Below are positions 47,534 through 64,000 of a DNA stretch of 64,000 nucleotides, one piece after another. Under the pieces are notes generated by a model. The model searched no databases, was not told the origin of the DNA, and worked only from the letters and a program-made list of their open reading frames with translations. The DNA is from Datnioides undecimradiatus (taxonomy: Eukaryota > Chordata > Actinopteri > Lobotiformes > Datnioididae), in NCBI GenBank assembly GCA_008933995.1, contig WARS01000007.1:6258923-6322922 (forward strand). The letters run 5' to 3'. The first letter of the stretch is position 1; every line of letters starts with the position of its first letter. The position numbers were made by a program, and so were the translations under genes.

Positions 47534-50500
47534 ATGGCGGATTCGTCGAAGTTGAAGCTGGACTTCACCCTGAAAGAACTCACTCTCTGCTGCAAGCCTG
47601 AAGAAGTCGATGTGCCCGGGAGCTCGTCCACCGTAAAGCTGCGTGACAGCAGACTGGTGTGTGTGGAGTATCCGGCGATGGTCACCAGTGCGGACAAGAT
47701 GCTGGAAACTCTCGGGGGTCAACAAGCGGTGTCCAAAGTAAGCAGACCGGAAGTGGGATAGACTGTTGGAGCTGCCAGTCCGGACTTGAGTGTCTTAAAC
47801 ACTGTGTTTACGTGTTTAAGTCTTGTATATTCAAATTGCTAAATGTACGTCGTATAATTTATGGCACAAATAAATCCACATTTTATTACGCTGTTTAATC
47901 CGTTTAATAAATTAATTTTATATACGTCATAATTTACAAAGATGCAGAATTTCAAGTTTTCAGGAACATTTGTCAGCCAAAGATGAAGGATTTGTTGTCT
48001 CTGATGCTGTAGTTTTAACCAGACAGGTTCCCGCCATCATCAAAGCATGCAGGGTATAAAAAGATATATGTTTGATTTGAATTGAGGTGAATTGAATGAA
48101 GTCAAATATCACATGGTTTGTGAAATGTCAGTGTCTCTAAATTGCTCTAATCTGTCACCCCTCTTTATTTCCTGTTGATTCTGTAGACTTTTGCACACCC
48201 CAATAGGCGTCTTGAGCTGCGTTTTCGACCTCAGGACCCTTTCTGTCACTCCCTCTGTGGAAACCGCTTCCCCTCAAGCAACCTGCTTCTCAGAGTGCGG
48301 CGGCGGACACGGAAAAAGGACCCCAATGATGCTGAGATTCACATGGATATACTCGGCATCATAGGAACAACGTACAAATTCCAAGGTTAGATCAGGCCTC
48401 TTAGGAATGAAGTTTAGTGACTGCAGGATTTCTAGAAAATCTCTAGCATGTAGATACTGTTTGAAGAGCTTATTATAAAAAATGGATTGTTCTAATGGCC
48501 TATTTATTTTTTGCAGGGCTGGCAGACTTTCAGTGCCTCGCTGTGCATTCAGAAGGTGGAAAAGACACATCTTTGTACGACAAAATCATCCTCCGCAAAC
48601 CAGAGAGTCAAGAGTTCTTTGAGCAGCCCATGCCTTACTTTCTTCCCCCGGCTATCTTCTCACGCCTCGACACTCCTGTGGATTATTTCTACCGGCCTGA
48701 CATCTTTCAAAAGTCAATGTGAGAGCTGTGTGGGGACAACATTTACACAGTAATATGCTGACGCAGCTTTTTGAACATTTTTATATTTCTCCATCTTCCT
48801 TTTTGTAGGCAGCCGCCAGCCAACAACAAGAACTTTATTGGCTTGAATCGCGCTCGTCGAACACATAATGCCATTTTTGTGAGCTTCAGTGATCCCGCTG
48901 TGCCCACTGAGTGCTTGGAGGGGGCCAGGATCAACTGGTCACGGGTCTGCCTGAAGGAGCATGACAAGCAGGCTGAAGAAAAATTGAGAAAGGTTTGTGA
49001 AGAATGATGTAATGAATAATGCAAAGACCGTACAGTACAGTACAGTAAAGGCAGACACACATAGAGAGAGCAGCGGCGGTGTGCTCAGCACCCCACCCTT
49101 GGTCAAACAGACACACAGACCTGCAGCATCCATGGCACAGGCACAGAGCAGAGGACAGCGAGATGGACACAGTGATGTAAGCTGGTTGCTACATTTTTAT
49201 AGAGTCCCGCCCTCACACGCTGCATGTTGTTATTGGCTGGGAGCTACACACCCACACCACCTGAGGGCTGGTGCCCAGAAACGCCCCGACCGCAGCAAAA
49301 TAAAAATAAAAATAAGATAAGACGGCAGGGTCTCTGCAGATAAAGGCACCACCACCCACTTTTGGTGTGATGATGGAAAGGGATTCTTTTTATACGAGTC
49401 TATACATTGTTTCTTAAGAAAATCCTGCACAGAACAACTTAGATCTTTATTCCAGCTTGAGACTTGACCATAATTCACGCCCTGATTCAATTTCAGGGCT
49501 TAATAAGTAAAAATAAATTCTTCATTTGAATACAGTTCATTTTAACAAAAAATATACAAATGTAAAAATATAGCAAAAATAAAATAATTTGAAATAGATT
49601 TGCTAGCATGTCAACAATCAATTTATTAATCAAAAATATAAAAGTTTTAAGTTCATTGTCTTTGGATTTTGACACGATAGAATTATTTTTTATATTTTGA
49701 TGGTGATACAAATTTTGGACAGCTAACTTTTGATTTGAAGACATTAGTATTTTGTAATAGGAAATAGAGCTTGTGAGAAGCCAAAGGTGAAGCTTTACTA
49801 CTCACTGAAGCACATGGTTTGTCTCTTTGACGCACAAGGAATGTGTTGAATTAATTTCCTTCTTCATAAAACATTGGCAAAGCTGATGTTTTTCAAAATT
49901 TTGAAACTCGCATTGTTTCATCCATACGTCCATGCGTGCTCGCTTGCTGTCGTCTTCTTGCCTCCTTAATTTTATTATTTTATAGTTTCGTTCTTCTGTG
50001 TTTGACAGTCGCTGTATTCACCAGTGCAGCCAAACCAGGGCAGAAAATGATTTTATACACTGTTCCACAGACATAACTTAGCGTCATTTGCGGGCCTTTT
50101 ATCTTATCTCTAACCAAACTTTTTGTGCCTAGATGTTTGAGAGTCGGCCCATCTGGTCGCGAAACGCAGTCAAGGCCAACGTCAACATCCACCATGACAA
50201 GCTGAAACTGTTGCTGCCCGTCTTTGCCTACTACATGGTGAGCTGAGGGGATACGCTGTGCCTGCTAAAGAAGGAGAGGGTTCATTTAGTGGACAGGAAA
50301 TGCTGATCAGTGTATTTGCCACATTCATGCACTAAGCCTTAATAAGGTGTTGCTTCAGAACAGAAATGTCTAAAATCTCTTCATGGAAACTGTTGCCAAG
50401 CTGAAATGCTTTCAGATTTTATTGCTTTTGCTTGCTATTGATTTAAGTGTTCATGTGAGGATGTTCCACTCTCTGCATAGTGTGTGCATAGTGATTAATA

Positions 50501-53500
50501 CTGTTCTCTGCTGTAATGGGATAAATGAAAATGAATAAATGAAAAGGTAGATCCAACACTTGTTATTTTGGACTGGATGTAACACCTGGTTTACTTTTGA
50601 AGGTGACAGGACCATGGAGGAGTCTGTGGGTGAGGCTGGGCTACGACCCCCGAAAGAGCTCAGAGTCCAAGAAATACCAGATGCTGGACTTCAGGATCCG
50701 CTGTAGCACCAAGCATGGTATGAAGCTGATGCAGGACACTCTTCAAAGTCTCAAGTTTCAAAGTTTTACTAAGGGGAATTTAGCATTTAGCTTCTTTTTA
50801 TACTGAAAATTAGCATCTGTTCTATAAAACTGTCATGAACAGCCCCTTCTGTGACATTAGACACTACTACTCTGACACTGACTGATTGTCTCCTCTTTCT
50901 TCCCACTTTCAGGATACTCGTTATCGGACATGCCAGTAAAAGCCAAGAGGAGCTCACTTAACTACAATCTGCCCATCACATTCAACAAAGCGTGTGAGTT
51001 GGTGAATTTGTTTGGATGTATGTGTGTATTTAGTCGACATGGAGGCAGCAGCTCCATCGTTCATTGTATTAATTACGCCACCTGATCTCACGGCTCTCTC
51101 CTCTCCTGTCAGCTTGGCACACAGAATGAAATGGTTAGTTCGGGCAGTCTTTTTATAGTCATGTGATTTGTATCTTGTATGTCCACAACCTATATCCCAC
51201 AACAGGTGGTCCGTTTAAACATTTGGCACACATTCAGACACTGTGTGACTCTGGGACACAGAGTGGAATGATTTTCAAGGTTCATGTGTTCCACCTCAAC
51301 AGAGTTTAAGGTACCATGCTGTTGCTAGCTAGCTAACTGATAAAGCTCTGTGCTGCTAAAAGGTATAGATTGATTGATGAGTGGAGGGCACAGTATGATT
51401 GGTTGAAATTGGTTGGTTCAAGACACATACATAAGAATACATCATATTTGTTTTTTTAGTAGGAAATCATGATAGAATTGTGATTATTAGAATAGAAATT
51501 AAAGGATGTGATCATGAAGGGTTAAAGAGAGATTTTTTTTGTTAATCTTAATTAAATTTATGGTCAGTATTTGTTGTATAATGTTGTTTATCAGTCCAAG
51601 TCACACTCGCTCAGATTTGTCCCATTCTTACATGGGCAGAGCCACAGCATCAAACTAAAATGTACATTCCCACCATCCTCCTGATGCCATTGCCAAGGTA
51701 AAATGACAATACGTTGGAAAAAGTGCCATGTTGCTGTTTTGCTCTCAGGTCCGCAGCCAGCTAGTGTGATGGAACTTGCAGCTCAGGAAGGTGCGAGCAC
51801 CAGCCGAGATCCGGTCCCCATCACGTACCAGCTGAAGGTCGGTGAACTAGTCAGCCGATTATGTGAAAATGTCATTGGAGGACGGCGCTAACAGACTTGT
51901 TTTAAGCTCTTCTTGCTTAGAGCAGCATCTGATTCTATTTTTAAATGTCATGTAGTTTATGAAATATTCAGTCTGTTTCAGACATAAATCTTTGAACTGT
52001 TGGATGTCAGTTTTCTGTCATGGACATCCCCTGTATGATACCAGCTGTGAACTCACCTCTGTTTTATCTCCACAGGAGTCATCTTACATTTTCAGAGAGG
52101 GCATGCTGCCTCCCCACAGACAGATGTTTTACCAGCTCTGTGATTTGGATGTGGAAAGGTACATCATTGTTCAAGTTTTTTTGTTGTTGTAATGAGACAG
52201 TTATCAGAGTGTATCTACGTGCTGGAAAAGTTCAGAATCTAGAATTAGGAATGCATGCTATGTAAAAGTCTTGAAAGTCCTGAATACATTCAAACGTCTT
52301 GGATCCTAGGTCTAGCTGCTCATTACCTGGATTTAATTTTCTAACCTATCAAAAAATATTGTCTTGTTTCCCGCGGCAAAGACTAAACAATATGTGCCTC
52401 TTTTTTAATGAGCCCTAGGATTAGTTACCTTAGTGTGTTGCCTTCTTGGAGTTTGGGAGGAGTGGTGGAAGAAGTACTCTGATTTTTGCTGCATTCAAAA
52501 ATGTACTTAAGTAAAAGAACAAAAATATTAGCATCAATATACTTAAAGTATGAAGTAAAAATATTAAAAATGTGAAGTGATCCATCCATCCAGCTGGTAA
52601 AGCTGGGGCTCCTTTTGATTTTCAGATTGTTTTAACCTAAAATAATATATTATTATATGACTTTTGATTAAATTTTGGAATCTGAATCATCAAAGTAACT
52701 ACAGTTGTAAAATACATGTAGTAGAATAAAAACTACAATATTTGCAGATGAAATTAAAAAAGTAATAAATTGGGTTTAATGCAGCTGTTTGTGTGTCTCC
52801 AGTATCAAACAGGTGATCGAGCAGAACAGTGGTAATGAGCAGCTGTGTGACGAGCGGGACGGCTGGTGTGTTGTCGGCACCACAGATAAGCTGAGGGACA
52901 TTATCTCAGCCATGATCAAGAAGGTCATCCGAACCCAGAAACCATGTAAGTATCCATGGCCAAGAACGGCCCTTTCATGGACGCCATGTCCTCTTTGTGA
53001 TCATACTTTAAGTAACGCTGTATTGATAAAGCAAAGCACTTTCCTCTTACAGTAGCAACAATGTGGCCACAGCTGTGACCAACCTAGTGTTTATAGGGAG
53101 CTGAAATCCTGTTCCACGTCTGGGTCAGCAACTGCCCTGCTCGCTTTCTCTGTTCTGTGTAATTTCTCATGCAGAGTTTAATTCACTAAATGACCAAAAA
53201 AATGATAAACAGACATGAATTCCTGGAGAAACAACCAAAAATTGATCTTGCTATTATCATTTCTTGGGCTATGCACAATGGATTTAGAGATTTCTCCAAA
53301 TTTTATAGTGAAATATTGAAAACTAATGACAGATTACAGCCTGCACTTGTGTACAATTGTTAATTATTAAAGAAAATTAACAATTGTTAGCATTGGAATG
53401 AGCTAAACTAAATGATGAAAATGGTACACATTTTACGTTCTATACATCAGCAAGTTAGCATGTTGTCTTTAGCATTAGAGACATTATCATTTAAAAATAA

Positions 53501-54354
53501 TAGCCCAATTGTTTAGTTAGCTTTTAACAACAACAAGTCAGGCTTTAGTGGTGTCTCTGTAGCTAGGAATCATAGGATATGCAGTTTTTAAATACTTATG
53601 ACCTGAAGCTATAGTGCAGGACTCTCATCTCCTCCTTCTAGCAGTGTGAGTAATTACATGACCTCTGTTGACATGCTTATGTCTCCATAGGCTCCACCAT
53701 GCTCCTGGTTCTTGTAGCCAATTCTGTCGCTACAGTTCCACCCCTTCCACTCTGGTGATCCAATCATTGCTGGTTGACATAAAACGCATCACCACCTGTG
53801 CTCCAGCGTGGGAATGTCACACCAGACAGCAGATTTAACAACTCTGTGTACTGTCAAATACAGAAAGAGATTTATCTGGTGGTGATAGGCATAATCAGCA
53901 TTCTGTGAATTTGAAATGATTTGAAATGGAATTTAACAGATGTTCATTCATATGTTGGGTCCCACACTGTAAATCGAACCAATGCCAACATAGACACACA
54001 CGAAGAATGGTGAAAGAAACCCCCTATGAGAAAATACACACAGAGTACTTGAACCAGACAAACAACAGCAAGGCAGGACTTTGGCTCCTTAACAACTATC
54101 ATCTGTGTTGAAGAGTATTCAAATGAAGATGCTTTCTTAATTGTTACTTCTCTCCCTCAGCATTGCCAGAAATCCCTAAAAGACGGAGACGTATTGGCCT
54201 GAGTTTAAAATCCCCAGGGAGAGATGCAGATACAGAGGAAGAGGTACAGGACGATGACAACAAGGATGATGAAGAGGAGGATGAAGATGATGAGTTTCTG
54301 CCTTCGGAGGGAAGCGAAAATGAGATGGAGACAGAAATGCTGGATTACATTTAA
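47534..54354 (+). CDS. gtf3c5: General transcription factor IIIC subunit 5 (TFIIIC63)
   Basis: A subunit of TFIIIC, which binds the A and B boxes of tRNA and 5S-type genes and recruits TFIIIB and RNA polymerase III. Coding exons: 47534-47737, 48187-48385, 48517-48718, 48809-48992, 50133-50237, 50603-50717, 50913-50993, 51749-51837, 52076-52158, 52803-52945 and 54161-54354. They sum to 1599 nt, 532 residues (human 519), in one open frame. Matches to human run throughout: VCVEYP, LELRFRPQDPFCH, DMDILGII-type, SRLDTPVDYFYRP, NRARRTHNAIFV, RPIWSRNAVKANV, TGPWRSLWVRLGYDPRK, LDFRIRC, YIFREGMLPPHRQMFYQLCD and the end SENEMETEMLDYI. The N-terminal third is the barrel that pairs with GTF3C6, and the middle carries the winged-helix-like DNA-binding part. 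The C-terminal 65 residues begin with a basic KRRRR cluster and turn strongly acidic (Asp/Glu runs), as in human. The first about 20 residues differ from human. Confidence 0.96.
48999..49330. other. Unusual GC-rich insert in gtf3c5 intron 4
   Basis: A GC-richer island within an AT-rich intron. It starts at a CAGTA run and continues into sequence with no coding sense in gtf3c5. It has the look of an inserted short element, but I recognise no family and see no clear terminal repeats. Confidence 0.25.
52456..52745 (+). repeat. Common teleost AAGTA-rich interspersed repeat
   Basis: It contains GAAGTACTCTGATTTTTGCT, TGCATTCAAAAATGTACTTA, AAGTAAAAGAAC and TATACTTAAAGTATGAAGTA blocks and ends near TAGTAGAATAAAAACTACAA. 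I know this order from a very abundant teleost repeat. The copy ends only about 55 bases before the acceptor of gtf3c5 exon 10 (52803). Confidence 0.65.
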
Positions 54355-54445
54355 CAGAATTAACCATCAATCTGTGCTGTTAATATTTTTCGTTATTTGT
54401 ATCTGTAACACGTGATATGTTTGAATAATTTTTGAGTGAGATGTA

Positions 54446-54451
54446 AATAAA
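54446..54451 (+). terminator. gtf3c5: gtf3c5 poly(A) signal
   Basis: AATAAA lies 92 nt after the stop codon and is followed by a T/G-rich stretch (TTTTGTTTTTTCTAGTGTTA), a well-formed short 3' UTR end. Confidence 0.75.
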
Positions 54452-54469
54452 AATTTTGTTTTTTCTAGT

Positions 54470-55560
54470 GTTATTTGTAAACAATGTATCATCTTTGTAA
54501 TGAAGCTTTTGGTAAATACCATATGACTGACGTGGACTGAAGATGCAGTTTTCTTCAGACATTTCAAGTCAAAATCATAAAACGAGAGATGATATTGTCA
54601 AGGTCTGGTAAATGATGGTCTGGTAAATGATGAACATGCTTCGTGTTCTCTTGCTGCTAATGTAAGGTATTTTATCTGGTTGGTTTGTGGCCCCTGGCTT
54701 GACATATTGCATGGATTAACATGTAAATATGATAACATGTGGCTCTTTTGTTTTATGTTAAACGGGAGCCATCTATCCACTTATCATGACACGTTTTTTT
54801 TAATTAAGGAGAAGCTGATGTCCACTTAATTTTGCTAAAATACTTTTTGTTGTAAGCTATGATCTAGGTGTTACAGTACAAGTTTGCAGCCTCAGGAAAA
54901 TCGTTACACATAAAACAAGGATTATTTTGGGAGTTGTCTGCAGCAGTGTGACTCTGAGTCCAATTGGACAGCTGTGTCAACTCAGCAAAGGTTGCCTTTT
55001 TGATACACAACTACAAAAAGTTGGAAACTAAAAAATATTTCAAGTTAACACAAACTGCCCATATGAAGGCCATTCTTGTGTAGCATCTGACATTTAAACT
55101 CATTAATTTCTCAGAGCTCCCCAACTAAAAAAAATTGCTTTATGTGCAGGTCAAGCAGAAAATATCAAATATCAAATCTAGACAGATTATGAATAGCATG
55201 TTCACTTTATTGCTCTTTAGCAGTATTTGCAGTTTTTTTAGGAAGTGCAGTGGCACAGGTACTTCTTCATTTGTGTAAAGGAACTACACATAAGGCTAGC
55301 AAATAAAATGTCAAATTACATATGTCATAGAGAAAGAATGGTTCATTGGATTATGTTTAATAATTTTCATTTTATATACCACCTTATGAGCTTATGATTC
55401 CTGGCTGAAATTGGATCAGTAAGATGATCTCTTCCCACTTGTGCCAAACACTGCATCCTTGTAAGTACTGAGGGGCTGCACATACAAGATGGATAAGTAT
55501 TATGCAACAGTGAGAAACGCAGGACCATGGTCTGCCCACTGGTCAGATGTTAAGGGGAGG
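54470..55560. other. Intergenic between gtf3c5 and the first cel gene
   Basis: No exon is supported. The right end is the proximal promoter of the lipase gene; TTCCCACTTGTGCC at about 55433 joins a TTCCCA box to a CANNTG E-box, loosely like a PTF1 pancreatic-acinar site, but the spacing is not the textbook one. Confidence 0.4.
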
Positions 55561-55569
55561 GATCTCCAT

Positions 55570-55577
55570 TATAAAAG
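55570..55577 (+). promoter_or_regulatory. cel: TATA box of first cel gene
   Basis: TATAAAAG, 46 nt before the start codon. Transcription should therefore start near 55600, giving a leader of only about 15 nt, as is usual for pancreatic digestive-enzyme genes. Confidence 0.8.
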
Positions 55578-55615
55578 TCTGGCCCACAATCACCCTTGGT
55601 GTCAGTTGGGTCACA

Positions 55616-59154
<3,539 letters not shown>

Positions 59155-59216
59155 ACAGCTCATGCATGTGGACCTGAACATACCTTATGTATCACATCAG
59201 TATTGGTAAATGAAAA

Positions 59217-59222
59217 AATAAA
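59217..59222 (+). terminator. cel.1: cel copy 1 poly(A) signal
   Basis: AATAAA 63 nt after the stop codon; a very short 3' UTR as is common in acinar enzyme genes. T-rich sequence follows. Confidence 0.75.
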
Positions 59223-61090
59223 TCGAACATGCATTTAAATTATATTTCACTTGTTTCATTTAACTATGTGTTGATAGACAAATTTACTTTGTATTTTTTG
59301 TACTTTGTAAGTTTTGGGTTTATTTGGTTGTTTTTGGCACATCAGTGGTAAATGATTCTACTGCTAAAAAAAGTTTTAAGCTTTTTAATTGGACAGAGTA
59401 TTACAGAAATGTGTATTATCAACTGAAAAGTTGCCACAAAAAATAGATGAGAATGCAAACGAAAAGCTTTTTTTTGCCAAGACCATTATTTTTCCTGAAC
59501 CAGGAAACTGAAGCGTTAAGCAGGTTTCTAACTTCCAGAGGGTATTTATAAGCATTCCCCCTTTTAATTCTAGAAATACTAGAAAAAGTCCCTATTGCTT
59601 AATAGAAAAAAAAAAAGCGCGGACCTTAGTGACCTTGAACCTTTGGTCTTGTACTAGCTGTGAAGGTTGATATATAATACTAGATGAATACACAGTTTCT
59701 GATTTCTGCCATAAGAGATCAATCAAAAGATAAATAACAAAAGATGTAGCTGATGAAGTTCATGGGATCACGGGAGATGTTCTCTATTGCTGATTTGAGC
59801 GAAGTTATATGGTAGAGTGGATATGATGCCGCTGACTGGTGATTAATTAATTCACTTTAACCTTAAAATTACAAATTTTCTGCTTTGAACATTTTTGGAA
59901 ACACGAGGAATAATGTCAGTACACAAAATACACAACATGGGCATAGTGCCATTTCAACCTTATAAGTGAGTTTGAATTTTATACAAATGTATTTTTTTTA
60001 TCCCAGATTAATTTGTCGATATATATATATATATATAAGTAAAATATAACTTGAGTGCACTGAAAATAATTTTTGTATCTGTGTTCTGGGTTTGTCTGCC
60101 AAACATACTTTATTCATTGACCATGTTAAACCCAGAAAACACATGTACAAAGCAAACACAAACTTTATGATATGAATTGTGTGACTTTAATAGTTTGTTA
60201 TATCTAATTACTCCGACTGATGATTGCAGGACAGTACTATCAATACCCCAACAATACGAGCGACACTCTCATGTTTGAATTTATTCATTGCAACAAAACA
60301 TTATTCATTATTCTATTTCAATCAATATGAGCACTGATGTTCACAAAACACCTCTGAAGGATTGAATATTATAAATAATCCTGTAATTGTGTTGATCTGA
60401 CCTCTGATCTGCCAACAGAGGAGTGTCCGTGTAGATCTGCTGTGGCAAAAAGGTTTCGGCCCCTCTTGATCTCTAACATAATCAAAATATTTTTTTTAAC
60501 CAATGGCAGCTCGTAAGGGGTTTATTTTTGAAGTTAAATCTTATCTCAAACCATGTGCTCCTATTCTAATCTGAGAATCAGTCCACCTGTTTCTGTGAGT
60601 CAACAGCAACATTTGCTTCATTACCCACTTTACTGCTGATGGGCTCTTCTGTGTGTTTATGTGTCTTCAGTATGTATACAGCCAAACAATCACTTTAGAT
60701 CTAATATCACAGAAAAACAGTGAAAGCAACACTCACAGAGCCTTGTTAAGTGTTGGATGGACATATATTTAGGTGAGTAATATTTACGTTTTATTGCTTA
60801 CTTGCATCATTACAATTTCACGGTTTCAATTAAATCATTAAAAGATGGCAGAACAAAGTGAAAACCAGATGATTAGCTATACAGATACAGATATGTATTT
60901 ACATAATATTTAAATCAATGTGACCTACCTATATTGGCATCCCATGATTCAGTTGGTTTGTTGTACACCAGGCTGTTTCAGTCACACCGGTTGAGAGGTC
61001 AAATTATGGTCAGTTGGACCTTGCTGGGTTACAGTGTAGAGGTTGTATAACGTGTAAATAGCTATATTTACCAATTATTCTCTGCCACGG
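59223..61090. other. Intergenic spacer between the tandem cel genes
   Basis: About 1.9 kb of AT-rich DNA with no supported exon and no third lipase copy or remnant that I can find. An (AT)n run lies at 60019-60037. Confidence 0.5.
60019..60037. repeat. (AT)n microsatellite
   Basis: Nine and a half AT units in the spacer between the two lipase genes. Confidence 0.9.
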
Positions 61091-61100
61091 GGGTCTTGTG

Positions 61101-61108
61101 TATATAAG
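61101..61108 (+). promoter_or_regulatory. cel: TATA box of second cel gene
   Basis: TATATAAG, 45 nt before the start codon, at the same spacing as in the first copy. The two promoters otherwise look unalike by eye. Confidence 0.8.
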
Positions 61109-61145
61109 CAGCATGGGGAGGACTAGTCTTGGTTTCTGGACAGCC

Positions 61146-64000
<2,855 letters not shown>

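Overview
The window is vertebrate, almost certainly a ray-finned (perciform-like) teleost. Genes are split into many small GT-AG exons, introns carry CA/TG microsatellites and familiar teleost interspersed repeats, and the gene order tsc1 - gfi1b - gtf3c5 - cel matches human 9q34 (TSC1, GFI1B, GTF3C5, CEL). All gene models were built by hand, joining exons on splice sites, reading phase and remembered human proteins. No database search was possible.

Layout. 1-4929: gene-poor, AT-rich DNA with many TAATTA-type motifs and one long G-rich tract; possibly cis-regulatory. 4930-7150: two weakly supported, unrecognised models, a small spliced minus-strand gene with a hydrophobic N-terminus and an orphan plus-strand terminal exon. 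9129-32450: complete tsc1 (hamartin) on the minus strand, 21 coding exons, 1282 residues, with a non-coding first exon carrying a YY1-type motif. 35570-39294: gfi1b on the plus strand, SNAG domain plus six C2H2 fingers, 330 residues, the human length. tsc1 and gfi1b are head-to-head, about 3 kb apart. 39300-47400: intergenic, with a decayed L2/CR1-type LINE and a possible minus-strand terminal exon. 47534-54354: gtf3c5 (TFIIIC subunit 5), 11 exons, 532 residues. 55616-59154: a complete bile-salt-activated lipase gene (cel, 11 exons, 555 residues). 61146-64000: a tandem second cel copy that runs off the window in exon 9.

The genes do not form one pathway. tsc1 restrains mTORC1 with TSC2, gfi1b is a blood-lineage repressor, gtf3c5 serves RNA polymerase III, and the cel pair are pancreatic lipid digestive enzymes. 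The shared theme is an ancient conserved linkage. The most useful oddities are a GC-AG intron in tsc1 whose acceptor abuts a TG microsatellite, an unrecognised ~200-bp unit present in two tsc1 introns, exon-restricted near-identity around the catalytic serine of the two cel genes (possible gene conversion), and the two unrecognised transcript candidates on the left.
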